A DNA stretch of 52,097 nt from an uncultured Sulfurimonas sp. GTDB lineage: Bacteria > Campylobacterota > Campylobacteria > Campylobacterales > Sulfurimonadaceae. Each line of letters starts with the position of its first letter. The first letter of the stretch is position 1. Location: NCBI GenBank assembly GCA_937900945.1, contig CALCGG010000050.1:1-52097 (forward strand), read 5' to 3'. The position numbers were made by a program, and so were the translations under genes. The notes beneath the pieces were generated by a model that did not search any database, was not told the origin of the DNA, and saw only the letters and a list, made by a program, of their open reading frames with translations. Of this stretch, positions 1 through 8,974 are shown one piece after another.

Positions 1-1
1 A

Positions 2-79
2 ACTGTCATGAAAGGGCAAGCTTCTAAACTCAGTGATGCAGATATTAAAGCTGTTGCCGGCTATATATCTTCATTGTAA
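2..79 (+). CDS. c-type cytochrome, C-terminal fragment (gene enters from left edge)
   Basis: The frame is open from base 2 to the TAA at 77-79 and encodes the last 25 residues of a protein. The peptide has a Met followed by Lys-Gly-Gln and then Leu-Ser-Asp-Ala-Asp-Ile-Lys-Ala-Val-Ala-Gly-Tyr-Ile. That is the usual C-terminal end of small class I c-type cytochromes: the distal Met haem ligand followed by the last helix. The CXXCH motif would lie left of the window, so the call rests on the tail alone. It would be a periplasmic electron carrier. It converges on the ThiF-like gene. Confidence 0.65.
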   Translation, partial: TVMKGQASKLSDADIKAVAGYISSL

Positions 80-97
80 TCACTCATCTGTAAATCT

Positions 98-115
98 CAT
101 AAAACTTGTTTTATG
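98..115. terminator. Hairpin just after the cytochrome gene, possible terminator
   Basis: CATAAAAC and GTTTTATG form a perfect inverted repeat about 20 nt past the cytochrome stop. There is no clear T-tract after it, so terminator function is inferred from position between two convergent genes. Confidence 0.35.
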
Positions 116-130
116 TAGCTTTAGGGGGTT

Positions 131-148
131 GTAGGGACATTTGTCCCT
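131..148 (+). repeat. REP-like hairpin with GTAG foot
   Basis: AGGGACA (133-139) and TGTCCCT (142-148) form a 7-bp hairpin overlapping a GTAG tetranucleotide at 131-134. A GTAG next to a short palindrome is the arrangement of REP elements mobilised by TnpA-REP (RAYT) transposases. No second copy was noticed in this window, so it may also be an ordinary terminator stem. Confidence 0.3.
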
Positions 149-150
149 GC

Positions 151-179
151 CACTATAATGGGTTTCACTCATTATAGTG
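151..179. repeat. Perfect 10-bp inverted repeat between convergent genes
   Basis: CACTATAATG (151-160) and CATTATAGTG (170-179) are perfect reverse complements around a 9-nt loop. The stem lies directly after the GTAG hairpin and 18 bp before the end of the minus-strand ThiF-like gene. It could terminate both convergent transcripts or be the second half of a REP pair. There is no T-tract on either side. Confidence 0.5.
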
Positions 180-196
180 CATAACATCAAATATAA

Positions 197-865
197 CTAT
201 TTTGGAAGTCCAAACTTTTGAGTTATTAACTCTCCCTCATCATTAAAAAAGAGATAGTAAAGATAGTCTTTTTTTACACTTAATCCTGCTAAATATCTCA
301 GTGCCAAATTCGCTTGAAGTGAAGCTATATGCATCACTATCGGTGCGGCAATTCCGGCTGGTGTTTTTTGAGTTATTTTAAATACATCAGTAAAAGATGA
401 CTCTTCAAAAAAACAAACCTGTCCGTTAAATGCTTCAACACTTCCATATACCCAAGGCAGGTTTTTACTTTTTGCATAAGTGTTGATATCGCCGCGAGTC
501 GGAAGATTGTCTGTTGCATCTATGATAAGGTCAACTTTTATATCTTTTTTGCTCCATTCTTCAAAGTTGCATTCATGTGCTATTGCTTTGACATACGGAC
601 ATCTCTGCTCTATGAGCTGTGCATTTAAGAGAGCTTTGTTTTTCCCCTCATCACCCATCTTAAAAGTGATTTGACGGTGTATGTTATGAAGAGATACTTC
701 ATCAAAATCAATCATATGGATTTCGCCGATACCGCTTGCTCCCAGAGCAAATGCTAAAGAACTCCCAAGTCCTCCTGAGCCTACGATTGCTATCTTTTTA
801 GTTTGAAGCAGAGTCTGTGTTTCTTCTCCCCAAAGTTGCACTTGGCGGTGAAAATATTTCATCAT
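197..865 (-). CDS. ThiF/MoeB/HesA-family E1-like adenylyltransferase
   Basis: This 222-residue protein has the Rossmann ATP-binding motif GSGGLGSS (about 29-36), the HRQ segment (63-65) and DATDN (116-120) of enzymes that adenylate the C terminus of ubiquitin-like sulfur carriers (ThiS, MoaD). The two CXXC zinc pairs of MoeB/ThiF are absent and no obvious catalytic Cys occurs in the crossover loop, so it is a minimal member whose partner cannot be named. Its first ATG (863-865) overlaps the TGA of the upstream nitrilase-like gene. AAGGAG lies 6 nt before that ATG; a second ATG follows at once. It is last in the metX-xseB-nitrilase-thiF string. A moeB homologue beside a nitrilase homologue also occurs in H. 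pylori, as I recall. Confidence 0.8.
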   Translation of the reverse strand: MMKYFHRQVQLWGEETQTLLQTKKIAIVGSGGLGSSLAFALGASGIGEIHMIDFDEVSLHNIHRQITFKMGDEGKNKALLNAQLIEQRCPYVKAIAHECNFEEWSKKDIKVDLIIDATDNLPTRGDINTYAKSKNLPWVYGSVEAFNGQVCFFEESSFTDVFKITQKTPAGIAAPIVMHIASLQANLALRYLAGLSVKKDYLYYLFFNDEGELITQKFGLPK

Positions 866-1668
866 AATGAACTCCTTGCATTTCTTCTATTTATCATCTC
901 TTTAAATCCCCAACTTCGTCTAGCCTGTAGAACCTCTGCGTGGCTCATATCTACTATCATGAGTTCCTCTTTATTGCCAAGATGCGATAATAATTCCCCG
1001 TTTGGTGAGGCTAAAATAGAATCTCCATAGAATTGCCAGTCAAAATCTTTGTCTTTGTATTCACCTATGCGGTTTGCTCTTAAAACAAAGCAGTTATGTG
1101 TAAATGCACGGGATGTTATGAGATTTTTCCATCTCTCATAAGAATCAAAAGTAGATACACTTGGAAGTAACACACAATCTATATTTTTGCCGGAGAACTT
1201 AGCCCATAGTTCATCAAAATGAAGTTCAAAGCCATTCATAAGAGCAAATCTAAAACCATCAACTTTAAATACTAAAGGGGATTCTAACTCTTTGATTTCA
1301 TTGTCGAAGAATTTTTCTTCATTCCAGTGAGGATAGTTTATGAGAAGTTGCTGTTGATAGTATGAAGTAGAATTTGGAGCAAATCTAGCTGTAGTTTTAT
1401 AAATTTTTTGTTTTTTCACTAGGATGAGAGGAGCGACAATAGTTATGTTATAGGTTGTAGACAACTCTTTTAAAACTTTTATCTGATGTTCCGCCTGTTC
1501 TTTTATCATGGTAATTGACATGGACTCCAATTCTTTGAAAAAAGGGTTTAAGATGTACTCACCAAGGAGTAAAAGTTTCACATTTTTTTTGCTGGCAATC
1601 CTTACATAATTGTAAAGTTTTGTGGAACTCATCCCCTGTGCGCTAAGTTGTAAAACAGCTGCCTTCAT
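862..1668 (-). CDS. Carbon-nitrogen hydrolase (nitrilase) fold protein, probably lacking catalytic residues
   Basis: The 268 residues follow the nitrilase-superfamily pattern: an N-terminal strand, a Glu in LLLGEY (Glu37) and a helix-strand order ending in SWGFKEMINRR. Active members use a Glu-Lys-Cys triad. Glu37 is kept. The segment normally reading Y-x-K-x-x-L is YQQQLL (about 104-109), and the nucleophile segment (normally I-C-Y-D-x-R-F-P-E-L) reads NGFELHFDEL (145-154). Lys therefore appears to be Gln and Cys to be Gly. It is probably a non-catalytic relative, or the family uses other residues. It overlaps xseB (TAATG) and the ThiF-like gene (ATGA), which implies coupled translation. Confidence 0.75.
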   Translation of the reverse strand: MKAAVLQLSAQGMSSTKLYNYVRIASKKNVKLLLLGEYILNPFFKELESMSITMIKEQAEHQIKVLKELSTTYNITIVAPLILVKKQKIYKTTARFAPNSTSYYQQQLLINYPHWNEEKFFDNEIKELESPLVFKVDGFRFALMNGFELHFDELWAKFSGKNIDCVLLPSVSTFDSYERWKNLITSRAFTHNCFVLRANRIGEYKDKDFDWQFYGDSILASPNGELLSHLGNKEELMIVDMSHAEVLQARRSWGFKEMINRRNARSSL

Positions 1669-1856
1669 TATTTTGCTTTTATCTCATTGATTTTAATCAC
1701 GGCATCTTCAAGCATTTTTTGTGCATCGCTTAGCTCACTCATCCCTTTTTCGTAAGCTTTTACACTCTCTTCAAGTGTAATTTCAGGATTCATAAGCGTT
1801 TCCAGAATTTTCTTGGCACTCTCAAGTTTTGTTTCAAATTTTTCTGTTTTACTCAT
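1668..1856 (-). CDS. xseB: Exodeoxyribonuclease VII small subunit
   Basis: The 62-residue all-helical protein carries the family core: FETKLESAKKIL, then NPEITLEESVKAYEKGM and a final helix. Length matches XseB. The small subunits bind the large subunit XseA to form exonuclease VII, which degrades single-stranded DNA from both ends in the cytoplasm. The large subunit is not in the window. Its ATG overlaps the 3' end of metX by 8 bp and its TAA overlaps the next start as TAATG, so it is translated from the metX transcript. Confidence 0.9.
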   Translation of the reverse strand: MSKTEKFETKLESAKKILETLMNPEITLEESVKAYEKGMSELSDAQKMLEDAVIKINEIKAK

Positions 1857-2955
1857 TTAGGGCACCCTTTACATAATCTTGAAATTTATCTAACTCAACT
1901 AAAAAAGCATCATGCCCATAGTCACTGTCTATCTCTATATATGTATGATTGTTGTTGCCAACTTCATTCAGTACATTGTCTATTTCTTTCATCTCGAAAC
2001 TTCTAAAGAGCAGGTCATTTCTGAAGCTAATGAGATGAAGTTCTGCTTGGATTTTTTTTATGGCTTCTTTGAGTGAGTCAAATCCACGTGAGAGATCAAA
2101 AATATTTATAGCTTTTGTGATGTACAAATACGCCAAAGGATCAAACCATTTTGTAAAGTTATAGCCGTTGTATTCTAAGTATGATTCAACTTGAAATTTA
2201 CCGAAAAGCTCATAAAGTCCATCGTCTCTTTTGTACTCTCTGCCAAATTTACTAGCCATAGATTCATGAGATAAAAAACTGATATGACCAGCCATACGAC
2301 CTATCGCCATGCCTGTGAGACCTTGTTCTTTTATAATTTCACTATCATAATAGCCTTGTTTAAAATCAGGGTCTTTTAAAATTGCTTCACTCGCAACCTT
2401 ATTAAAAGCAATCGCCCATGGCTGAGTTGCATAAGTTGCCGCCATCACGATAATCTTAGTGGCAAATTTAGGGTAATGCACGGCAAATTGAAGTGCTTGC
2501 ATACCACCCATGGAGCCGCCGACAATGGCATGTACATGGTGGATGTCAAGTCTGTCAAAAAGAATGCGTTGAGCTTTTACCATGTCTTTAATAGACACAA
2601 CCGGAAATTTATATCGATAAGGTTCTTGATGTGGATGCATAGGACTCATAGGTCCTGTTGAGCCAAAACAGCTGCCTATAACGTTTGAGCAGATTACGAA
2701 GAATTTATCTGTATCTATTGCTTTGCCAGGACCAATCAGTCCATCCCACCACCCATGTTTGTTTTCACCTTCATAAATCCCTGCACAATGATGTGAACCT
2801 GTCAGAGCATGAGTGATTACAACGACATTACTTTTATCATCGTTTAAAGTACCATATGTTTCATAAGTGATGTCATAAGGCTCTAAAATACGGCCACTCT
2901 CAAGGTAGAGAGGATTAGTAAAATGTTCAGTATATGTTTGTAGGTTTAGTGACAA
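1849..2955 (-). CDS. metX: Homoserine O-acetyltransferase
   Basis: MetX acetylates homoserine with acetyl-CoA, the activating step of methionine synthesis by direct sulfhydrylation. The 368-residue alpha/beta-hydrolase shows the nucleophile elbow GGSMGG (Ser148), an Asp in FRNDLLF (about 314) and the His in YGHDAF (about 348). The start is TTG at 2953-2955, since no ATG is available; GGAGAG lies 8 nt upstream. MetY, which uses the product, is encoded 1.5 kb upstream on the same strand. Both share a promoter-proximal motif. A succinyltransferase activity is known for some MetX relatives and cannot be excluded. Confidence 0.93.
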   Translation of the reverse strand: MSLNLQTYTEHFTNPLYLESGRILEPYDITYETYGTLNDDKSNVVVITHALTGSHHCAGIYEGENKHGWWDGLIGPGKAIDTDKFFVICSNVIGSCFGSTGPMSPMHPHQEPYRYKFPVVSIKDMVKAQRILFDRLDIHHVHAIVGGSMGGMQALQFAVHYPKFATKIIVMAATYATQPWAIAFNKVASEAILKDPDFKQGYYDSEIIKEQGLTGMAIGRMAGHISFLSHESMASKFGREYKRDDGLYELFGKFQVESYLEYNGYNFTKWFDPLAYLYITKAINIFDLSRGFDSLKEAIKKIQAELHLISFRNDLLFRSFEMKEIDNVLNEVGNNNHTYIEIDSDYGHDAFLVELDKFQDYVKGALNE

Positions 2956-2985
2956 GTTTTTAACTCTCCATAAAAATAGTAGCAG

Positions 2986-3009
2986 TATTTTAGCGAAAAT
3001 GGCTTAAGA
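2986..3009 (-). promoter_or_regulatory. metX promoter/operator, same motif as metY
   Basis: Read along the minus strand the site is TCTTAAGCCATTTT, then C, then GCTAAAATA, ending 30 nt before the metX start. TAAAAT is a plausible -10 box. ATTTT and AAAAT around a 4-nt centre form an inverted repeat, and CTTAAG is a palindrome. A copy with a single mismatch lies upstream of metY at 5815-5838, so the site probably serves common control of methionine genes. The regulator is unknown. Confidence 0.65.
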
Positions 3010-3029
3010 GTAATGCAATAATGGCTATA

Positions 3030-4463
3030 TTATAAATCTTTATAAGTATTTCTAATCTTATTAATCTCATAAAAATTATTAAAAAATATCTTAATAAGCT
3101 CTGGATCAAAATGTTTTCCCGCATTAGCATTTAAAAGTTCAAAAATAGCCTCATCTTCCCATGCTTTCTTATAACATCTGTCTGAACCCAAGGCATCAAA
3201 AACATCTGCTATGGCAGTAATTCGTCCATAAATATGTATATCAGTTCCCTGAATGCCTCTAGGATATCCAGTGCCGTCAAATTTTTCATGATGTTGATGT
3301 GCTACTATGGCAGCAGCTTTAAGAATGTCACGTTTGGAGTGTTTTAGCATCTCATAGCCAAGCATTGCATGTGTTTTCATAATAGTAAATTCATCCTCTG
3401 TATGCCTGCCAGGCTTATTGAGGATACTGTCAGGAATTGCAACTTTTCCTATGTCATGCATGGGACTTGCAAGGCGGAGTAACTTTGCTTCATCTTTTGG
3501 GAGGCCATATTTGAGGGCAAGTAATTCAGAGTAAGCGGCTACGCGCTTTACATGATTTCCAGTCTCTTTAGAACGAGTTTCAGCGATGGAACCCATCGTA
3601 AATACCACCTCTTTTTGTGTGTCAGTTATCTCTGCATTAAGATTTTTTATATCTTCAATCCCTTGTTTAATTGAAACTCTCATGCTGTTTATGGCTTGTG
3701 CGATTTCACCCAGTTCATCTGATCTGACAATAGTAAGTTCGTTATTAAAATCACCATTTTTAATTTGATTAATTGATTCAATAATTTTCTCAGTGTCCTT
3801 TTTTAGAAGCTTTCCAAAAAACAATGCCACAAACGTGACAACAATAACAAAGAACAGTCCAATATAAAGCGACTCTATAAGTACATGTTTATCAAGTACA
3901 CCTTGAGAACTGTATCGTCCAATGACAAGCAGTAATGTCAAAACAGGAGCGATTGTAAAAATGAAAAAACTCTCTAAAATCCGGTTAGATATTTTTTCTT
4001 TGTACTGGGTAAATTCACTCTTAGGTAGAATGGATTTATATCTTATGTCAAAAACAATATATTCAAGTTGAGCCAATATCCCGGCACCGAGAATCCAATA
4101 TGTGCTTAATAGTTTCAGATGACTTCCCAAAGGAAAGTGTTCATACCTTATAGCATGGATACTGAGTGCCACCACACCGGCAAACATCCATGATACTATT
4201 GAGAGGTAGTATCCGAGTCTTGGTGTAGATAAGTGACCTTTGTAATTATTAAACTTAAGAAAAAGCATTTCCCTAAACAGGATATGAAAAATAAAAACAA
4301 AAAATAAGTTAAGTGTTATTTGCTCAGGTCTGAGTTCATCAATAAACGGGCATATATTTGTGCAATAGTTTTGCATAAAAAAAAGTGATGACAATGAAGA
4401 TAAATATAAAAATAGGCGAATACGCCATGTGATAAAGTTCTTAAATGGCTGTATTTTTGTCAC
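3030..4463 (-). CDS. Membrane HD-GYP domain cyclic-di-GMP phosphodiesterase
   Basis: The 477-residue protein has an N-terminal half with several hydrophobic segments (about 13-30, 50-70, 85-105, 120-138, 163-182, 198-218). A HAMP-like linker follows (about 215-270, including SDELGEIAQAINSM), then an HD-GYP domain with HDIGK (336-340), HHEKFDGTGYPRG (391-403) and a late DVFDAL. HD-GYP enzymes hydrolyse c-di-GMP. The membrane part has no recognised sensor fold. The start is GTG at 4461-4463, with GGGGGA a few bases upstream. It lies between metY and metX but is separated from metY by a terminator and from metX by a promoter, so it is probably transcribed alone. Confidence 0.88.
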   Translation of the reverse strand: MTKIQPFKNFITWRIRLFLYLSSLSSLFFMQNYCTNICPFIDELRPEQITLNLFFVFIFHILFREMLFLKFNNYKGHLSTPRLGYYLSIVSWMFAGVVALSIHAIRYEHFPLGSHLKLLSTYWILGAGILAQLEYIVFDIRYKSILPKSEFTQYKEKISNRILESFFIFTIAPVLTLLLVIGRYSSQGVLDKHVLIESLYIGLFFVIVVTFVALFFGKLLKKDTEKIIESINQIKNGDFNNELTIVRSDELGEIAQAINSMRVSIKQGIEDIKNLNAEITDTQKEVVFTMGSIAETRSKETGNHVKRVAAYSELLALKYGLPKDEAKLLRLASPMHDIGKVAIPDSILNKPGRHTEDEFTIMKTHAMLGYEMLKHSKRDILKAAAIVAHQHHEKFDGTGYPRGIQGTDIHIYGRITAIADVFDALGSDRCYKKAWEDEAIFELLNANAGKHFDPELIKIFFNNFYEINKIRNTYKDL

Positions 4464-4480
4464 AGAGTATCCCCCAATTA

Positions 4481-4504
4481 AAAGAGTCTATTTGTAGACT
4501 CTTT
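4481..4504 (-). terminator. Rho-independent terminator of metY
   Basis: AAAGAGTCTA (4481-4490) and TAGACTCTTT (4495-4504) form a perfect 10-bp stem with a 4-nt loop, 10 bp after the metY stop on the minus strand, followed by TTAATT. Confidence 0.75.
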
Positions 4505-4514
4505 ATTGTTTTAC

Positions 4515-5780
4515 TTATGCCTCTAATGCTTGTTTGATGTCAGCTATCAGGTCTTTAACGGATTCTAATCCGCAAGAGATTCTGATAAGCCCTGAAGGAA
4601 CTCCGCATGCGATAAGCTCTTCCTGGCTTAACTGTTGATGTGTTGTCGAAGCAGGGTGGGTGATGATAGATTTTGAGTCACCTATGTTTACAACTAAAGA
4701 GTAAAGCTCAGTAGCATTTACTATTTTAGTAGCTTCTTCTAAACTCCCAACCTCAAAACTTAGAAGTCCCGAACATGCACCGTCTTGGAAATATTTTTGC
4801 GCATTTGCATAGTTTGAGTTGCTTTTAAGCCCCGGATAATTTACTTTTTTAACCTTTGGATGAGATTCTAAAAACTCAGAAAGTGCCAGTGCATTTTTAG
4901 AATGTTCTCTCATACGAAGTGACAAAGTCTCCATCCCCTGAATAAATAGCCATGAATTAAACGGAGAGACAACTGCTCCCAAATCGCGAAGAAGTGAAAG
5001 TCTTGCACGCAGTGTAAAAGCTGGAAGTGGTACATCAACATACACTAAACCATGGTAAGAGTGGTCAGGCTCATTAAAATGTGCGTAGCGAGGGTTTCCT
5101 TTGAGTTTGTCAAGTAAACCTTTTCTCTCAACTAAAATCCCGCCGATTGCCAAACCTTGACCAGTTGTATATTTACTGGCACTGTGAACCGTGATGTCAG
5201 CTCCAAACTCAAACGGACGGCATAAAACAGGAGTTGCAACTGTGTTGTCTACAACTGTTAATATTCCATGTTTGTTTGCTATTGTCGTTATAGCTTCTAT
5301 GTCTGCAACATCAATGCTTGGATTTGTTAAAGATTCAAAAAAGATGACCTTTGTTTTATCATCTACAAGCGCATCGATTTGCTCTGGTTTATGAACATCA
5401 AAAAATCTAGCTTCTATGCCAAATCTTTTAAATGTGTGGGCATTGAGAGTTAAGCTTCCGCCATAAAGCTGTTTTGCACATACTATGTTGTCGCCGGCTT
5501 CTGCAGCATTAGCAATAGCATAAAAAATAGCACTCATACCGCTTGAAGTTGCAAGTGCAGCTTCTCCGCCTTCAAGCTCTGCAAATCTTTTCTCAAATAC
5601 ATCAGTCGTAGGATTGTTTAAGCGAGTGTAGATATTTCCTAACTCTTTTAAAGCAAACAAATTTGCAGCGTGTTCAACATCGCGAAACTCATACGCAGTT
5701 GTCATGTAAATCGGAACCGCCATAGTCCCCTGTGAGTCTTTTTCATATCCGGCATGAAGCGCTTTTGTTTGTAAATCCAT
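4515..5780 (-). CDS. metY: O-acetylhomoserine sulfhydrylase (PLP-dependent)
   Basis: MetY replaces the acetyl group of O-acetylhomoserine with sulfide to give homocysteine, an apt use of sulfide in a sulfur-metabolising cell. The 421 residues match the Cys/Met-metabolism PLP family: TSSGMSAI (79-86) for phosphate binding, a Tyr near 106 (QLYGG), Asp178 (VVDNT) and the Schiff-base Lys203 in SASKYTTG. Length and the N-terminal QTKALHAGY fit MetY rather than the shorter MetB/MetC. ATG at 5778-5780 has AAGGAT 5 nt upstream. It has its own terminator and a promoter motif shared with metX. Confidence 0.93.
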   Translation of the reverse strand: MDLQTKALHAGYEKDSQGTMAVPIYMTTAYEFRDVEHAANLFALKELGNIYTRLNNPTTDVFEKRFAELEGGEAALATSSGMSAIFYAIANAAEAGDNIVCAKQLYGGSLTLNAHTFKRFGIEARFFDVHKPEQIDALVDDKTKVIFFESLTNPSIDVADIEAITTIANKHGILTVVDNTVATPVLCRPFEFGADITVHSASKYTTGQGLAIGGILVERKGLLDKLKGNPRYAHFNEPDHSYHGLVYVDVPLPAFTLRARLSLLRDLGAVVSPFNSWLFIQGMETLSLRMREHSKNALALSEFLESHPKVKKVNYPGLKSNSNYANAQKYFQDGACSGLLSFEVGSLEEATKIVNATELYSLVVNIGDSKSIITHPASTTHQQLSQEELIACGVPSGLIRISCGLESVKDLIADIKQALEA

Positions 5781-5814
5781 TGAAAATCCTTGGTTCTAAT
5801 ATAAATAATTTTAA

Positions 5815-5838
5815 TATTTTAGCAAAAATGGCTTAAGA
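5815..5838 (-). promoter_or_regulatory. metY promoter/operator, same motif as metX
   Basis: On the minus strand the site reads TCTTAAGCCATTTT, then T, then GCTAAAATA, ending 34 nt before the metY start. TGCTAAAAT is an extended -10. It matches the metX copy at 23 of 24 positions and sits at nearly the same distance from the start codon. Such conservation in an AT-rich intergenic region implies a regulator site overlapping the promoter. Confidence 0.65.
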
Positions 5839-5857
5839 TAAATATTGTTTTGGATAA

Positions 5858-5947
5858 AAATTATATGTATACAGTGATTATATGCGCACTCATTTTGATG
5901 ATGAAGAACAGTACATGTGTATAATAAAATTGATGAAGAGATTTTGA
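5858..5947 (+). pseudogene. Possible remnant of a bacteriohemerythrin-like gene
   Basis: A 29-codon plus-strand frame bounded by stops encodes YMRTHFDDEEQYM (5879-5917). It matches the His-Phe-x-x-Glu-Glu-x-x-Met iron-ligand signature of hemerythrin domains, which bind O2 at a di-iron site. The rest of the roughly 130-residue domain is absent on either side, and no start with a ribosome site is evident. It is short, so a chance match is possible. If real it is a decayed gene between rdd and metY. Confidence 0.35.
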
Positions 5948-5975
5948 CGTTTTTGGTAAGGAAGAGTAATCTTAT

Positions 5976-6470
5976 TTATGTGTTTTCATCAACATGAATG
6001 ACTGCAGTCCCTGCTAATAAGTCGTGCAGTCCTCTTTTGTCTTTTCTGAATGCGACCATTATGAAACCAATGAGAAAAAAGAGGGTAGATACGATATACC
6101 CAAGTGAACGAGTTATGGCTTGTTTGTTATCAATATCTCGATTTGTTTTAAAATCCACTATTTTTATATGAACAAACTTTTTTCCAGGTGTTGCTCCTCT
6201 CCATTTTTTCCAAAAAATCATAGTGACTACTAAGACAGAGATTTCAAAAAAAAGTTCCCACTTCAAAGAAGTTTGTGGTTGAGATGAAAGTGCTTTGGCA
6301 GCATTTCCGTTTAAAGCATAAGCCATGTTTTGTTGATACTGGGCAAAATCAAACCAATTGCCATCACTTAAAAAGTAGATGACTATAGCTACCGGTAGAG
6401 CAAGAAAAATCGTATCAACAAAGGATGCTGAAAAACGGATCCAAAAACCTGCATACTTTGTCTCATTCAT
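5976..6470 (-). CDS. RDD family membrane protein
   Basis: The 164-residue protein begins with the RDD signature (R12 in FWIRF, then SFVDTIF). Three hydrophobic segments follow (about 17-34, 73-86, 123-142), with ATPGKK in the middle and DKRGLHDLLAGTAVI near the end, as is normal for the family. The role of most RDD proteins is unknown; some are linked to ion transport. It lies 12 bp downstream of guaB and is probably the last gene of that transcript. No strong Shine-Dalgarno sequence is visible. Confidence 0.82.
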   Translation of the reverse strand: MNETKYAGFWIRFSASFVDTIFLALPVAIVIYFLSDGNWFDFAQYQQNMAYALNGNAAKALSSQPQTSLKWELFFEISVLVVTMIFWKKWRGATPGKKFVHIKIVDFKTNRDIDNKQAITRSLGYIVSTLFFLIGFIMVAFRKDKRGLHDLLAGTAVIHVDENT

Positions 6471-6482
6471 AATTTTATAGAA

Positions 6483-7937
<1,455 letters not shown>

Positions 7938-7957
7938 TTATATGCAGTTATATGTGC

Positions 7958-7979
7958 CCTATTCTTGCAAAGGAATAGG
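7958..7979. promoter_or_regulatory. Hairpin in guaB leader, proximal
   Basis: CCTATTC (7958-7964) and GAATAGG (7973-7979) are perfect reverse complements with an 8-nt centre, about 30 nt upstream of the guaB start. It would form in the guaB 5' untranslated RNA. No T-tract follows. Confidence 0.45.
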
Positions 7980-7986
7980 ATACGTG

Positions 7987-8015
7987 TGTCTTATCCCATC
8001 ACAAGGGATAAGACA
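7987..8015. promoter_or_regulatory. Strong hairpin in ftsY-guaB intergenic / guaB leader
   Basis: TGTCTTATCCC (7987-7997) and GGGATAAGACA (8005-8015) form a perfect 11-bp stem with a 7-nt loop. On the minus strand it lies about 70 bp after the ftsY stop and about 60 nt before guaB. It may end ftsY transcription or form part of a structured guaB leader. The missing T-tract makes a simple terminator less likely. Confidence 0.5.
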
Positions 8016-8041
8016 AAGTTGCGTAGTTTTAAAATTTTTGG

Positions 8042-8047
8042 ATTATA
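8042..8047 (-). promoter_or_regulatory. Putative -10 box for guaB
   Basis: Minus-strand TATAAT preceded by an A-run and GC (AAAAAAGCTATAAT). It would start transcription near 8035, giving guaB a leader of about 105 nt that contains both hairpins. Confidence 0.5.
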
Positions 8048-8081
8048 GCTTTTTTGTGGTTAAAATTAGGTTAGTAAAGAG

Positions 8082-8966
8082 TTACTTTTTTGTATCTTCA
8101 GCAAATATTACATCTAGCATGGCGTCTACAAATTCATATTTGTTAAATGGTGTTAGATTCTCCGGCTTTTCCCCTGTTCCAATATAGAGTATAGGAATCT
8201 CAAGGGCGTATGCTATACTGAAAACACTTCCACCTTTTGCTGTTCCATCCAGTTTTGTGATGATAATTCCATCAATTCCTATCATCTCATTAAAAGCTTT
8301 TGCCTGTGCTATTGCAGAGTTTCCCTGTGTTCCGTCTATGATTAAAAGAGTTCTGTGGGGTGCTCCCTCATGGGCTTTTTCGCAGATACGTTTTATTTTT
8401 TTTAACTCGTTTGCCAGATTTGTTTGAGTGTGAAGTCGCCCAGCAGTATCTATGATGACATGATTAAAACCTCTTGATTTTGCAGAGTCTATCGTGTCGA
8501 ATGCAACTGCTGATGAATCATGTCCTTGCTTTGAAGCGACGATAGGAATATCTAATTTATTTGCCCATAAAGTGAGTTGTTCTATCGCTGCGGCACGAAA
8601 TGTATCTCCGGCACCAAGCATAACTTTTTTGCCCTCATTTTTATATCTTGTAGCTAATTTTGCAATGGTTGTGGTCTTTCCAGCTCCATTTACACCAACG
8701 ATGAGTTCAACAAATGGAGCCTTGAATTCAGGTTCTATATATCTCATCCAAGCCATAGTTGCCAAAAGTTTAGAACGTAAAATTTCTCTGGTAACTACAT
8801 CTTGATAAATTTCATTTATAATTATTTCAACTAATCTATACTCAACATCTGCTTCAAGTAAAATATCTTCCAGTTCTTCTTTTGTTAGTGTGACTTTTTT
8901 CTTTGGTGCAACTGTTTTAATTGCAGCAGCTGTTTTTTCAAGAGAATCTTTAAAAAAATTTAACAT
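8082..8966 (-). CDS. ftsY: Signal recognition particle receptor FtsY
   Basis: FtsY is the GTPase that docks SRP-ribosome complexes at the inner membrane. The 294 residues hold a short helical N domain and the G domain with [15 protein letters not shown] (G1), DTFRAAA, DTAGR (G3), [10 protein letters not shown] (G4) and a final [12 protein letters not shown]. The long acidic N-terminal region of E. coli FtsY is missing, as in other Campylobacterota. AAGGAA precedes the ATG. It follows the TlpA-like gene by 8 bp, so the two are probably cotranscribed. Confidence 0.95.
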   Translation of the reverse strand: MLNFFKDSLEKTAAAIKTVAPKKKVTLTKEELEDILLEADVEYRLVEIIINEIYQDVVTREILRSKLLATMAWMRYIEPEFKAPFVELIVGVNGAGKTTTIAKLATRYKNEGKKVMLGAGDTFRAAAIEQLTLWANKLDIPIVASKQGHDSSAVAFDTIDSAKSRGFNHVIIDTAGRLHTQTNLANELKKIKRICEKAHEGAPHRTLLIIDGTQGNSAIAQAKAFNEMIGIDGIIITKLDGTAKGGSVFSIAYALEIPILYIGTGEKPENLTPFNKYEFVDAMLDVIFAEDTKK

Positions 8967-8974
8967 TTAATTCC

